Assembly (NCBI GenBank): GCA_964533785.1
Contig: CAZHNG010000136.1
Span: forward strand, 1 to 16,442
Direction: 5' to 3'
Length of the DNA: 16,442 nucleotides
Source of the DNA: JANQRV01 sp964533785
Lineage (GTDB): Bacteria; Bacteroidota; Bacteroidia; Chitinophagales; Saprospiraceae
Part shown: positions 6,927 through 15,996 of the stretch, one piece after another
Layout: each line of letters opens with the position of its first letter
How positions within the stretch are numbered: the stretch's first letter is position 1
The notes under the pieces: generated by a model
The model's input: the letters and a program-made list of their open reading frames with translations, nothing else
Told to the model about the DNA's origin: nothing
Database searches by the model: none
Program-made: the position numbers and the translations under genes

Positions 6927-8073
6927 ATGACTTCAAGTAATAATATACCTTTCAACAAGCCTTTATTATTAGGAAAAGAGCAGGAATACCTTCTTGATGC
7001 TATACACCAGAAATCCATGAGTGGTGGGGCCTACACAAAGAAATGCAATTCTTTGTTAAAAAAAAACGAATGTTAAAAGAGCTACTTTGACCACTTCCTG
7101 TACTCATGCTCTGGAGATGACGGCGCTTTTGTTCAATATCCGGGCTGGAGATGAAGTCATTATGCCATCCTACACCTTTGTATCAACCGCTAATGCTTTT
7201 GTTTTACGAGGGGCCACAATTGTATTTGTTGATATCAACCCGGAGACAATGAACATGGATGAAGGGCTCATCGAAAGAGCTGTTAATCCAAAAACCAAAG
7301 GTATTGTTCCGATGCACTATGCAGGCGTAAGTTGTGAAATGGATCGTATTTTAGAGATCGCTGCTCATTATGATCTATTTGTGGTGGAAGACGCCGCTCA
7401 TGGTATTGGGGCCACTTACAAAGGAAAACCATTAGGTTCAATGGGGGATTTTGGAACATTTAGTTTTCACGAAACCAAAAATCTGCACTGCGGTGAAGGT
7501 GGCGCTTTATTGATCAATAATGAACAATATTTAGCTAAAGCAGAGATCATTGGTGAAAAGGGAACGAATCGCACTGCCTTTTTTCAAGGTGAAGTATCCA
7601 GGTATTCCTGGGTTGATCTTGGCTCTAGCTATTTGCCAAGTGAACTTAATGCAGCTTTTTTGCTCGCACAACTTGAGAGCGAGACAAAGATCACCCGTAA
7701 AAGGATAGAGCTTTGGCATACCTATTTTGATCTATTAAAACCCTTACAGGATAATAATTTGATTCAACTGCCCAAAGTACCACTCCACTGCCGGCATAAT
7801 GGACATATCTTCTACCTAAAATGCAAGGATGCTTTTGAACGACGGCAACTGATTCAGTTTCTGAAAGAACGAGGTATCGAAGCGTTTTTTCATTATATAC
7901 CTTTACACTCTTCTAAAGCAGGAAAAAAATTTGGATACTTTGCAGGGGAAGATGTCTTTACGACAAAAGAAAGTGAGCGGCTGTTGAGGTTGCCTATGTA
8001 TTATTTGCTAAACAAGGAGGCAGTGATAAAAATATGTCAAATGATAGAAAAGTTCTATGAAAATATACCGTGA
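6927..8073 (+). pseudogene. wecE: WecE/RffA-type dTDP-4-amino-4,6-dideoxygalactose transaminase, frameshifted in a poly-A run
   Basis: PLP-dependent sugar aminotransferase of the DegT/DnrJ/EryC1 family. E. coli WecE converts dTDP-4-dehydro-6-deoxyglucose plus glutamate to dTDP-4-amino-4,6-dideoxygalactose. The ATG at 6927 opens MTSSNNIPFNKPLLLGKEQE and continues through SMSGGAYTKKCNSLLKK, matching the WecE N-terminus, but the frame then reads NEC and stops at 7074-7076. Dropping one of nine A's (7058-7066) joins it to the +1 frame, reading LLKKTNVKRATLTTSCTHAL and on to the TGA at 8073, for 381 aa in total (E. coli 376). Near-diagnostic blocks are GDEVIMPSYTFVSTANAFVLRG, VEDAAHG, SFHETKN with the PLP-binding Lys184 (codon 7477-7479), EKGTNR, FHYIPLH and TTKESERLLRLP. 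The uninterrupted part begins at a TTG at 7087. Nothing else is decayed, so the shift is recent, an assembly error, or tolerated by slippage. The 3' end overlaps the next gene by 17 bp. Confidence 0.9.
7058..7066 (+). other. Nine-A homopolymer at the wecE frame break
   Basis: A run of nine A's follows TTGTT. Eight A's would keep the aminotransferase in one frame: the first frame is open before the run and the second frame is open only after a TAA at 7057-7059. The break is therefore confined to this run or the few bases after it. Runs of this length are known sites of polymerase slippage, replication slippage and homopolymer sequencing error. Confidence 0.85.
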
Positions 8074-8989
8074 TACAGAAGGAAAAATTTGGAGGGACCT
8101 GGTGAATGAAGATCCTTTCGCTACATTTTTCCAAACCCCGGATTGGTACCTGGTAGCTGAGAACTACGGAGCGATCGATTATCACTTCTGTTATATGCTG
8201 CAAATTGACCAGCAAGTTTATGCATTTCCGGTGGGGATCAAGAAGTATACAAAAGGGTGGGTGAAAAAACATATTTGCTCTCCTTTCGGAACATTTGGAG
8301 GAGTGATTGCTGAAAGCAAGGTCATCCCTTGGGAGCATAAAACTGAAATCTACAGGTGGTTATCCGGTATTCCTGCCATTTCCTATCGTGATAATCCCTA
8401 CCGGCCTTTGTTGCAACCAGGTGATGGCTTAATGGATCATACCCAGGTTTTAATGCTCGATGAACTAAACCCCGAAAATATTTTTAAAGGTTGGACCAAA
8501 GGCCACAAATCCGCTGCAAAAAAAGCTATCCGGGAAGGAGTATACATTGAGCTTGCCAGATCTGAACAAGATTGGAAAGACTATTACACTATTTATCTGG
8601 ATAGCATTCGAAGATGGGAAGACAAAGCCAGTTCATTTTATGAATTTTCTCTGTTTCAGAATATCAGGGCCCTGGAAAAAGCGAAGCTTTGGTTAGCCAA
8701 ATTTAAAGGAAAAAATATTGCCGGTTGTCTGTGTTTTTATCATAACAAACATTTGGTTTACTGGCACGGAGCAGCATTGGAAGCTTTCTTTCACCTCAAA
8801 CCTGTTCATGGTTTGCAGGCCTATATTATTCTGCATGCCCTCCAAAACGGTTTTTTGTACTATGATTTTAATCCCAGCGGAGGTCATCAGGGAGTAATAA
8901 AATTTAAAAAGGGTTTTAATGCGAACTTTATACCTCATCAAATTTTAGAAAAAGACGCATTACTAACCAGGATTGCCAAACAGATATAA
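8057..8989 (+). CDS. FemAB/GNAT-like N-acyltransferase, 310 aa
   Basis: Cytoplasmic acyltransferase of the FemAB/GNAT-like group (peptidoglycan-bridge and sugar N-acyl enzymes); exact substrate unknown. Family features include FFQTPDWYLVAE near residues 24-35 and a conserved-looking SPFGTFGG (75-82). A lysine-rich KGHKSAAKKAIREG (148-161) corresponds to the K..RR..R motif of relatives. The core is WLAKFKGKNIAGCLCFY (212-228), HLVYWHGAA (232-240) and LQAYIILHAL (253-262). The closing tail NPSGGHQGVIKFKKGFNA (272-289) is the family signature GV..FK.GF. The ATG at 8057 lies inside the 3' end of the aminotransferase (17-bp overlap), and the stop overlaps the next ATG (TAATG). Placement directly after WecE suggests it may acylate the 4-amino group of the dideoxysugar, replacing E. 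coli WecD; this is inference. Confidence 0.88.
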   Translation: MKIYRDTEGKIWRDLVNEDPFATFFQTPDWYLVAENYGAIDYHFCYMLQIDQQVYAFPVGIKKYTKGWVKKHICSPFGTFGGVIAESKVIPWEHKTEIYRWLSGIPAISYRDNPYRPLLQPGDGLMDHTQVLMLDELNPENIFKGWTKGHKSAAKKAIREGVYIELARSEQDWKDYYTIYLDSIRRWEDKASSFYEFSLFQNIRALEKAKLWLAKFKGKNIAGCLCFYHNKHLVYWHGAALEAFFHLKPVHGLQAYIILHALQNGFLYYDFNPSGGHQGVIKFKKGFNANFIPHQILEKDALLTRIAKQI

Positions 8990-9516
8990 TGAGGAATTTT
9001 TTGGAATATTTTTTTAAAGGACGTACTTCGCAACCTCAAAAGATCCCTTTGTTAAGACAGGAAAAGTATGTCTTGATCAAAGGAGATTTGAAGAACTTGG
9101 TACTCAAGGGAGAGGTTCTTATCCAATCTTTTACCGTCGTTCATTTGGGTGGAATGGAGTGGTGTCAATATCAGGGAAAACTCGAAATAGGAGGAGGGAC
9201 TTGTATCTCCCCCAATTGTGTTATTTACGCTGCCGGACCGGGCGGTATTACGATCGGGAAAAATTTTGATTGCGGACCGGGAGTAAAGGTCTTTGCCTCC
9301 AGGACGGACTATGAAAAAGGCCCCAACCACCACATATTTGAACCAGTTATTATAGAAGACAATGTTATCGCTTATGCCAATGTGATAATATCGCCGGGTG
9401 TGAAAATTGGCGAAGGAGCCGTTTTGGCAGCAGGATCAGTAATCGTTCAGGATGTTGAGCCCTATACATTGGCAGGAGGAGTGCCGGCAAAATTCATAAG
9501 AAAATTGAAAAGGTGA
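8989..9516 (+). CDS. Left-handed beta-helix (hexapeptide-repeat) acyltransferase, 175 aa
   Basis: LbH acyltransferase (acetyltransferase type), typically a cytoplasmic trimer using acetyl-CoA or another acyl donor. Hexapeptide-like turns run from about residue 27 to 155: LEIGGGTCISPNCVIY (65-80), ITIGKNFDCGPGVKVF (87-102), then IIEDNVIAYANVIISPGVKIGE (121-142) and GAVLAAGSVIVQDV (143-156). It closes with GGVPAKFIRK (163-172), the standard end of this family. His114-His115 in the external loop are candidates for the catalytic His. The start ATG shares its A with the TAA of the upstream acyltransferase (TAATG), so the two are probably coupled. It could O- or N-acetylate a sugar of the repeat unit; the sequence does not say which. 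Confidence 0.92.
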   Translation: MRNFLEYFFKGRTSQPQKIPLLRQEKYVLIKGDLKNLVLKGEVLIQSFTVVHLGGMEWCQYQGKLEIGGGTCISPNCVIYAAGPGGITIGKNFDCGPGVKVFASRTDYEKGPNHHIFEPVIIEDNVIAYANVIISPGVKIGEGAVLAAGSVIVQDVEPYTLAGGVPAKFIRKLKR

Positions 9517-9532
9517 TATAAAATAGGTTTTC

Positions 9533-10990
9533 TTGAAGACTTCCAATGACAAGAGTTTCAGTACTAAAACCATTGCCGGCATAAAATGGAATTTGCTGAC
9601 TAATGGGGTGAATGAAAGTATTGCATTCATTGTTGGAATAATTTTGGCCAGGCTTTTGTCTCCACAAGAGTTTGGGATTATAGGGATGGTGGTGGTTTTA
9701 ACCGGATTTTTCAGTTTATTTACCGATTTTGGTTTTACCAGCGCTATAATTCAGGATCAAAAATCAACAGAGAGACATTGGTCAAGTGTGTTTTGGTTGA
9801 ATTTGCTGTTTAGTCTATTGATCGTGCTTTTGTTTGTTTTTCTGGCCCCAATGGTCGCTCGATTTTATGATGAGCCAGTCTTGCAGAAAATTACGGTGGT
9901 TATAGCTTTTTCTTTTATTTTACAAACGTTCACCTTAGTACCGGAAGCGCTTTTGCGGAAAGAAATGCGGTTTAAGGAGCTGGCCATTGTACGTCTGGCG
10001 GCTCAGGTTATCGCTGGTTTTTTGGCGATTTTGGCGGCTTGGAACGGGTTTTCTTATTGGAGTTTGGTCATTAAGTTGTATGTCAGCTTTTTGGTCTCTT
10101 CCGTTGGGGTTTTTGTTTTTGGGAAATGGAAACCAAAATATCTCTTTGACCGGGCTGCAGTCCGGGAAATGATAAAATTTTCCCTTCCTCTTGTTGGCTC
10201 TGGCTCAATTAATTATTGGACCAGGAATATTGATTATCTCTTGATCGGTAAAGTGCTTGGTGATGCTGCCTTAGGAATATATACACGTGCCTATACTTTA
10301 ATGCTATTACCCGTACGGTCGTTATCCGGCAGTTTATCCAGTGTGTTGTTTCCTGCCTATTCTACTATTCAGGGGAATAAAAAGAAAATAAAGAAGGTAT
10401 ATCTGGAGATTATAAGAAGTGTAGCCTTTTTAACCTTTCCTTCTATGTTTGGTCTATGCGCCATTGCAGAGCCCTTTGTGTATTTATTCCTTGGTGAAAA
10501 GTGGGAGGGAGCTATTCCTGTTATACAAATATTAGCTCCTTTAGGTGCCTTGCAATCTATTGGTACCTTGAGTGGTAATATTTTTTTGTCTCAAGGAAAA
10601 ACGCAACAATTTTTTAAAATTGGGTTAATATCCCGATTGTTTATGATTTTTTGTATGATCATTGGCCTGGTTTCAAATGGCCTCCTGGGAATCGCAACAG
10701 CCTATTTATTAAGCTCTTTTTTCATGTTATTTTTTGAAAAATATCATATGGGTCAACTCATTGGATTAAACTTGGCGGAATTGATGCAAAATTTGGTGAA
10801 AACCTTTTTCGCCTCTGCAATAATGGCAGGCTGTGTAGCTGCTCTTGATCATTGGCTGCTGATAGAGCAAAGTTATCTCCTTCGGTTAAGTACGCAGATA
10901 TTACTGGGGGTTGCAATATACATGGGCATGGTATTCGTACTCAGAATAAAAGAGTATCATTCTATTTTTGATCGTATGAATCTGCAATAA
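9533..10990 (+). CDS. Wzx-type polysaccharide flippase (MOP superfamily)
   Basis: Integral inner-membrane protein of 485 aa from the oligosaccharidyl-lipid flippase branch of the MOP superfamily, expected to move the undecaprenyl-linked repeat unit to the periplasm. The N-terminal block AGIKWNLLTNGVNESIAFIVG, ILARLLSPQEFGIIGM and FTDFGFTSAIIQD are hallmark sequences of this family. About 12-14 hydrophobic segments follow to the C-terminus (ILLGVAIYMGMVFVL). The start is TTG at 9533: a TAG lies in frame at 9524-9526, and the first in-frame ATG would remove the conserved first helix, so a non-ATG start is the best reading. The gene begins 16 bp after the LbH acyltransferase stop and ends the rightward operon. 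Its stop is 8 bp from the convergent peptidase stop. In E. coli, wzxE likewise follows wecE. Confidence 0.93.
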   Translation: MKTSNDKSFSTKTIAGIKWNLLTNGVNESIAFIVGIILARLLSPQEFGIIGMVVVLTGFFSLFTDFGFTSAIIQDQKSTERHWSSVFWLNLLFSLLIVLLFVFLAPMVARFYDEPVLQKITVVIAFSFILQTFTLVPEALLRKEMRFKELAIVRLAAQVIAGFLAILAAWNGFSYWSLVIKLYVSFLVSSVGVFVFGKWKPKYLFDRAAVREMIKFSLPLVGSGSINYWTRNIDYLLIGKVLGDAALGIYTRAYTLMLLPVRSLSGSLSSVLFPAYSTIQGNKKKIKKVYLEIIRSVAFLTFPSMFGLCAIAEPFVYLFLGEKWEGAIPVIQILAPLGALQSIGTLSGNIFLSQGKTQQFFKIGLISRLFMIFCMIIGLVSNGLLGIATAYLLSSFFMLFFEKYHMGQLIGLNLAELMQNLVKTFFASAIMAGCVAALDHWLLIEQSYLLRLSTQILLGVAIYMGMVFVLRIKEYHSIFDRMNLQ

Positions 10991-10998
10991 ACAGAAAC

Positions 10999-13900
10999 TC
11001 ATCTCAAAATGACCATCTTCCCTAAATTCTGTTTAAAAAACTGATTGGTGCCTGTTCCCAACTTTTCATCAAAATTTTCAAATGCTTTACCCGTAGCGTC
11101 CTGGGCAACGACCCGGTATAAGTAAACGCCGTTGGCCAGACGGTCACCATATTCATCCCTTCCATCCCATTGATAATCTGTAATATGAGTGCCAATTTTC
11201 AGCGGGCCTAATTCATCCATGCCAATTTCTTTCACAATCCGGCCGCTTACGGTCATGATCTGGATCTTGAAAAATGCCGGTTGTTCCCCCGTCAACGTAT
11301 AAACAAAACGAGTGCTGGTGGAGAAAGGGTTGGGGTAATTCAGTACATTGGAAATCATATTCTCATTGAAGACTTTAAAGCTTTGTTGGTAAGCGTAATC
11401 GCCGGAAATATTGCGCGATGCATCCCAGCCTTGCACGGTTAGTTCGTAAGTGCCGTCCATTTCCAGTTCGGGGTAAAACAAAACTGCAGCTTGGTTTTTA
11501 TCATCACCACTGGCGGGAATAAAATTAACATTTTGTTGATTAAACCTTACGGGAGTAATTTGACCGTCAGGATGGGTTAAAAAAATACGGAAAGAACTGG
11601 TATCCTGAATGGGAAGGTTCGGGTTCTCATCGGTCAAGCTAATGTGAATTTCAGTCTTTGGTGAAACAATATCTCCATCTTGGATCCTGATGCCATCGAA
11701 GGTAACATCCAAAATGGGATTGGTAATATCTTTTGCAACCGTAAATGGTATGTTGACGAAGTTGTTGGCAAGAGTAATTTCCGGTTGTGCTTCTTCAGGG
11801 TTGACATTTACATTAATTTGATTGATGCCGGGAAGAAAGTTTTGCTCCTCAAACTCAAACTCGAAAGTGGTTTGGCCCAGGCCTTCCAGCGGTGATTCCA
11901 AGATCCGCGTTTCCATTTGTACGTTATCCGCGTTAATTGTAGTATAGGAAATGAGTATGGAGTCGAAAGGTACCTTATTCAAACTGGTAACATTGTAAGA
12001 AAGCTCAAACGATGATCCTTGTGCAATCGTATCTCCGCTAATGGTAAAATGTGCTGCAGGGTTAACCGCTAATTCCGGTTTTTCCTGATATGAAAAGCGA
12101 ATGAATTCAATGTCAGGAGCAGTGCGATCTACCTCATCGTAAAACTCGACTACACCGACAAGTTGAGTATTTTCACTGGCATCCACCTCACCTAAGTCGT
12201 ATCGTTTGGTTCGTATTGAATCGATCAAGAGGGTTTTTTCACCGTTTTGTAACGAATAGATCTTGGCCAGAAATTGATCGTTTTCAGATAAGCCGTTGAT
12301 TTCAAATGAAAACGAATCCCATGACTTGGCAGGGCCTGCCGGTGGTGTTTCATAACGGCCGAATATTCCGGGTACAGGTATAAAAGATTCAACCTTGAGT
12401 TCTTCTTCTAAAGAGGTAGAGATGCCTTCGGTCAGAACACGGTCTCCTTTTTTATAAAAAAAACCGTAATGAAAAGGGCCGCCATCGGCCAACCCACGAA
12501 TAAGTTGCGCTCCTTCTTCCTCAAAAACAGAGTAAATATTAGTACCCCAGTCAATGGAATCTTGTGCCCATTCTTCTTGGTATAATTTTGAATCAATGCT
12601 ATTGAGTATGGTAAAGGCATAGACAAAACTATTATCCGGAATAACCTGAGTCAAAAAATCAATAAGTGCTTTTCTACTTTCTTTTGTTTTGGTTGGAAAT
12701 GCAAAAACACGAGTGTTTCGATTGGGATTAACGCTTCCGTAATCTCCTCCTGATGGGTTTACCCATCCAACCCCATCTAGTGCATCACCTACTACAATTC
12801 CAAAACCTTCATCCATATAATTCCATGGTGCTACCGAGGAGGCAGGTCCTCCAAAATTAAAAACGTAGGAAGGAACTCCTTCATTAGATAGATTTCTTAA
12901 GTACATCGTAATGAAAAAACCATCCGCCTCAAACTGAAACTCTCTTTCCGCTGTGATTGTAAGCTCATCTTTTCTTCCTTCCAAAAACTGAAAATAATGG
13001 CTATGGTTCCATCCTTTTGACTCCCCAGGCAAATAAACAAATGACCTTTCTTCCCAATTATATCCGATAGCTGTATCGGTACTATCCAGGCTCACTCGCC
13101 AATAATATACCGTATTATCGATAGGGATGATATCAGGAGTCCATTGCAACAACCCTCCGATTTGTGTTTGGATCGTTCTTTGTTTGAATGGACTGTTGAA
13201 TAAGGAGGTAGTGTCGATTTCAAAAACGTAATCCTGATCTGGCGCTAAGGCATTGGTTGTGCTGGCGCTCAAAGTGATCGTCTCTTCGTTGACGATACTG
13301 TAATTTACCGGGTAGATGGGCTGGATGCTATTATCAATAATGAAAAGGGGAATTCCTTTTCCTTCGGTTGCTAGTAAGCTGTTATTCATTTCAGCTTGTG
13401 GTAATGGTACTTCAGGGATGTTATTGTTCACATCCGCCTCAATGCTGAAATAGTTCAATCCCACTGACGATTTTCCTAGTGTGGGAATCCGAAAGCTGAA
13501 CTGGTTATCACTGAGTGTTGCCTCCAGCATGGTATCGATGAGCATTATAGTTTCTTTATTCGGTAACTCCTGGGTGATCCGTATATTAAGCGGTTCGGTG
13601 GATTGTTTGCCCAGGTTAAGCACATCAAACTGAATATCAAAAGAATCCAGAGATAGATCAACGATCTTTGGTGAAAATGCAACGGAGGATTGATCAATCG
13701 TAAAATCGGGTCCATCGTGAGCATTTAATACAATAGCCGGATCTCCGTGTAAAGTGTATTGTGCGGCTAATTCGTCAACTCCGAGAGAATTCTTGAAATC
13801 CATTGCATTCAAAGTCGTTTGCATAATATCACCTAAACCTTCCCCATAATTAGAATCACCCATCGCTTCGTAAAAAAAGTTACTGGCTATCCTGAGCGAA

Positions 13901-15996
13901 GAAACGTAGCCCAGACCCGTAGACGCGAAAAATGCCATAGTACCACGATCCCTGGCAAAAACAAAACTTTCACTTACCCCTCTCGACGGTGCGTGAATTT
14001 GTCCCGAATAACAACCTAGTGATATGAAAATGGGATACTTGTCCTTATTTTCGTAGTTCTCTGGTTTGTCAAGGCTAAAATCAAATGAATTGGTGCCCGA
14101 ATGCCCGTAAAAAGTGATAACCGATAAACCGTTGTTGATGATATCGAATAGATCATCGGCCAAAGTGACCTCTATCGCATCCGTACTCTCCTTATAAAAC
14201 GCCGTCACATCCCCCCCAAACGCACTGTTCTCGATCACTTCTTCCAGATCTTCCAGGTTCCTGCGAATGGTGCCCTGGATAGTGGGATCGCCTCCGCCGA
14301 GATGGAGGATCCTTTTCATCCAATACTTATCCTCGATCGTCTGTGGTAAATTGCGGTTGGCATCAAAAGCCTTTACTTTATCCAGGTAGATCTCGATCTC
14401 CGCAGGGGTCGAAGCCGCTAATCTCCCCAGTGGAATGACCGGGGTGCTGGTCGTATTATCCGAAAGGAGTAAATTGTCTGCGCCCGGATTACCGAAAGTG
14501 GGCACGTAAAAGAGCTGGTCTTCGTATTCCGCTACCTTGTTCGCAGTGCGCATCTGATCTGTTTCGATGGCTTTGCCGAGGATGAAGAAGTACCGGGGAT
14601 TGGCCCAATCTTGACGGATGTAATGACCAAAGTTGCGAATGGCGATGTAGTGGCGGTCAATACCGTAAGCGAACTGGTCATAAAGTTGTTCTACATCCAC
14701 GATGACGGTTGTGAAAGCGCCGCCCTCCGCCGAACTGCGGTAGTCCGCGTATTCCTGTACCAGGTTACGGCCATTGCCGTCGTCAAAAAGAGCGGTATTG
14801 GAAAGGATGATGTACTCCGCTTCTTGTTCGTCGTAATTGGTGAAATTGACGGGACTGACCGACTCGATGGTTTGAATAGCATTAACGGAAGAAAGGAAAA
14901 GGCGGTAGTCAATCACAGAAGGAGGTAGTTTGATCCTGGTGATGCCGTTCGCTACATTGGCCGTTAACCTTTGCCGGCCGTCCAGGCGATAAAGGACCGG
15001 CGGTTCGTTGCCGGCCTCAAATTGCTCGATTTCCAGGTACCGGCCGGAAGAACTGCGGGAAATGGTGAAGGCAAAGGCTTCTCCGTTCATGTGAAAGGTT
15101 CTGGGATACTTGAGCGAGGCGTAGCCGATGGCTTGCCGGTCATTATTGCTGGCGGCTCCTTCCGTTGTCAGATTGATGGTTTCACTTTCACTGCCGAGCA
15201 TGACGCCAAGGTCGTACTTCTTTAAGGCATAACCGTAAAAGTTTTCGGTTATCCGGTCCTGGTTGTTAATACGTATACTTAATTCATGAGGGCGTTCATT
15301 GACGGCCATTTGAAATTGCAGGCGCGCCGAGTCCGTTGCGGACAAGTAGGCATGGTCGGTTTTGAAAGCAATATTGTGCCGCTTTTTGAAATTGTTGGAA
15401 TAACCTTCGCCCTTTTGGAAGTGAGAATTTCTTACTCCCTGGGAATTGGCTTTCTTCGCCAGCCTTTCGGTGAAAGAAAGCGTCTCTTCGTGCCAGTACC
15501 AAACTTCTTTCCCGGGCAGATCTGTCAAGTCATTTTCTATGGATGCATAACGCAAATTGGAGACTCCAGGCTCATTCCAGGTTAAAAAATACGCTGAGGT
15601 GTCGTTAACCAGGCTGTACAGTGGGTTTAAAATGTCGGATTCTCCTCCTTCGAATAAATAGCGGTCAATTTGCGAACGGTTTTGTTCGCCGTAAAACTCT
15701 ATAAAGTCCTCACTCCCGAAAATAGCATTCGTGCTGGTGTAGATGGGAACTTCTTTCCCTAAGTGGAACAACTGGTATTGATCGCCCGTCAGCACGTCAA
15801 CGGGGATGCCTGCATTCAGCAAAGCTGCTCTTGGGATCCGGTAAATACCATCTTGCCCGGTTTTAACTTTAAAATAAGGCCGGTCGTAGTCGATCCATTC
15901 GTTTCCGTAAAGGACATCCTGCCCTTCCTGCATTTGTCCGTACAGCACATTGCTAAAACCCGAAATGAGGATTAGGCTAAAAAGTATTCGCTTCAT
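10999..15996 (-). CDS. Secreted C25-family (gingipain-like) cysteine peptidase, PorU2-like, T9SS-associated
   Basis: Very large secreted protein of 1665 aa. The start MKRILFSLILISGFSNVLYG is a clear signal peptide. A beta-rich N-terminal region precedes the C25 peptidase domain at about 394-757. That domain has the catalytic pair His632 in TFYGHSGTNSFD and Cys662 in IFISLGCYSGQIH, 30 residues apart, close to the gingipain spacing. It ends with LHGDPAIVL. Next come CARDB/Ig-like beta domains to about 1540, then a FlgD-type domain starting NYPNPFS (about 1552) with WDGRDEYGDRLANGVYLYR and ending LGKMVILR. This arrangement fits proteins annotated as putative T9SS sortase PorU2 rather than the shorter PorU. 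Expected location is the outer membrane or cell surface. Family knowledge suggests it processes or anchors T9SS cargo; whether it is a sortase or a cargo protease is not decided by sequence. Not obviously part of the polysaccharide operon. Confidence 0.9.
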   Translation of the reverse strand: MKRILFSLILISGFSNVLYGQMQEGQDVLYGNEWIDYDRPYFKVKTGQDGIYRIPRAALLNAGIPVDVLTGDQYQLFHLGKEVPIYTSTNAIFGSEDFIEFYGEQNRSQIDRYLFEGGESDILNPLYSLVNDTSAYFLTWNEPGVSNLRYASIENDLTDLPGKEVWYWHEETLSFTERLAKKANSQGVRNSHFQKGEGYSNNFKKRHNIAFKTDHAYLSATDSARLQFQMAVNERPHELSIRINNQDRITENFYGYALKKYDLGVMLGSESETINLTTEGAASNNDRQAIGYASLKYPRTFHMNGEAFAFTISRSSSGRYLEIEQFEAGNEPPVLYRLDGRQRLTANVANGITRIKLPPSVIDYRLFLSSVNAIQTIESVSPVNFTNYDEQEAEYIILSNTALFDDGNGRNLVQEYADYRSSAEGGAFTTVIVDVEQLYDQFAYGIDRHYIAIRNFGHYIRQDWANPRYFFILGKAIETDQMRTANKVAEYEDQLFYVPTFGNPGADNLLLSDNTTSTPVIPLGRLAASTPAEIEIYLDKVKAFDANRNLPQTIEDKYWMKRILHLGGGDPTIQGTIRRNLEDLEEVIENSAFGGDVTAFYKESTDAIEVTLADDLFDIINNGLSVITFYGHSGTNSFDFSLDKPENYENKDKYPIFISLGCYSGQIHAPSRGVSESFVFARDRGTMAFFASTGLGYVSSLRIASNFFYEAMGDSNYGEGLGDIMQTTLNAMDFKNSLGVDELAAQYTLHGDPAIVLNAHDGPDFTIDQSSVAFSPKIVDLSLDSFDIQFDVLNLGKQSTEPLNIRITQELPNKETIMLIDTMLEATLSDNQFSFRIPTLGKSSVGLNYFSIEADVNNNIPEVPLPQAEMNNSLLATEGKGIPLFIIDNSIQPIYPVNYSIVNEETITLSASTTNALAPDQDYVFEIDTTSLFNSPFKQRTIQTQIGGLLQWTPDIIPIDNTVYYWRVSLDSTDTAIGYNWEERSFVYLPGESKGWNHSHYFQFLEGRKDELTITAEREFQFEADGFFITMYLRNLSNEGVPSYVFNFGGPASSVAPWNYMDEGFGIVVGDALDGVGWVNPSGGDYGSVNPNRNTRVFAFPTKTKESRKALIDFLTQVIPDNSFVYAFTILNSIDSKLYQEEWAQDSIDWGTNIYSVFEEEGAQLIRGLADGGPFHYGFFYKKGDRVLTEGISTSLEEELKVESFIPVPGIFGRYETPPAGPAKSWDSFSFEINGLSENDQFLAKIYSLQNGEKTLLIDSIRTKRYDLGEVDASENTQLVGVVEFYDEVDRTAPDIEFIRFSYQEKPELAVNPAAHFTISGDTIAQGSSFELSYNVTSLNKVPFDSILISYTTINADNVQMETRILESPLEGLGQTTFEFEFEEQNFLPGINQINVNVNPEEAQPEITLANNFVNIPFTVAKDITNPILDVTFDGIRIQDGDIVSPKTEIHISLTDENPNLPIQDTSSFRIFLTHPDGQITPVRFNQQNVNFIPASGDDKNQAAVLFYPELEMDGTYELTVQGWDASRNISGDYAYQQSFKVFNENMISNVLNYPNPFSTSTRFVYTLTGEQPAFFKIQIMTVSGRIVKEIGMDELGPLKIGTHITDYQWDGRDEYGDRLANGVYLYRVVAQDATGKAFENFDEKLGTGTNQFFKQNLGKMVILR

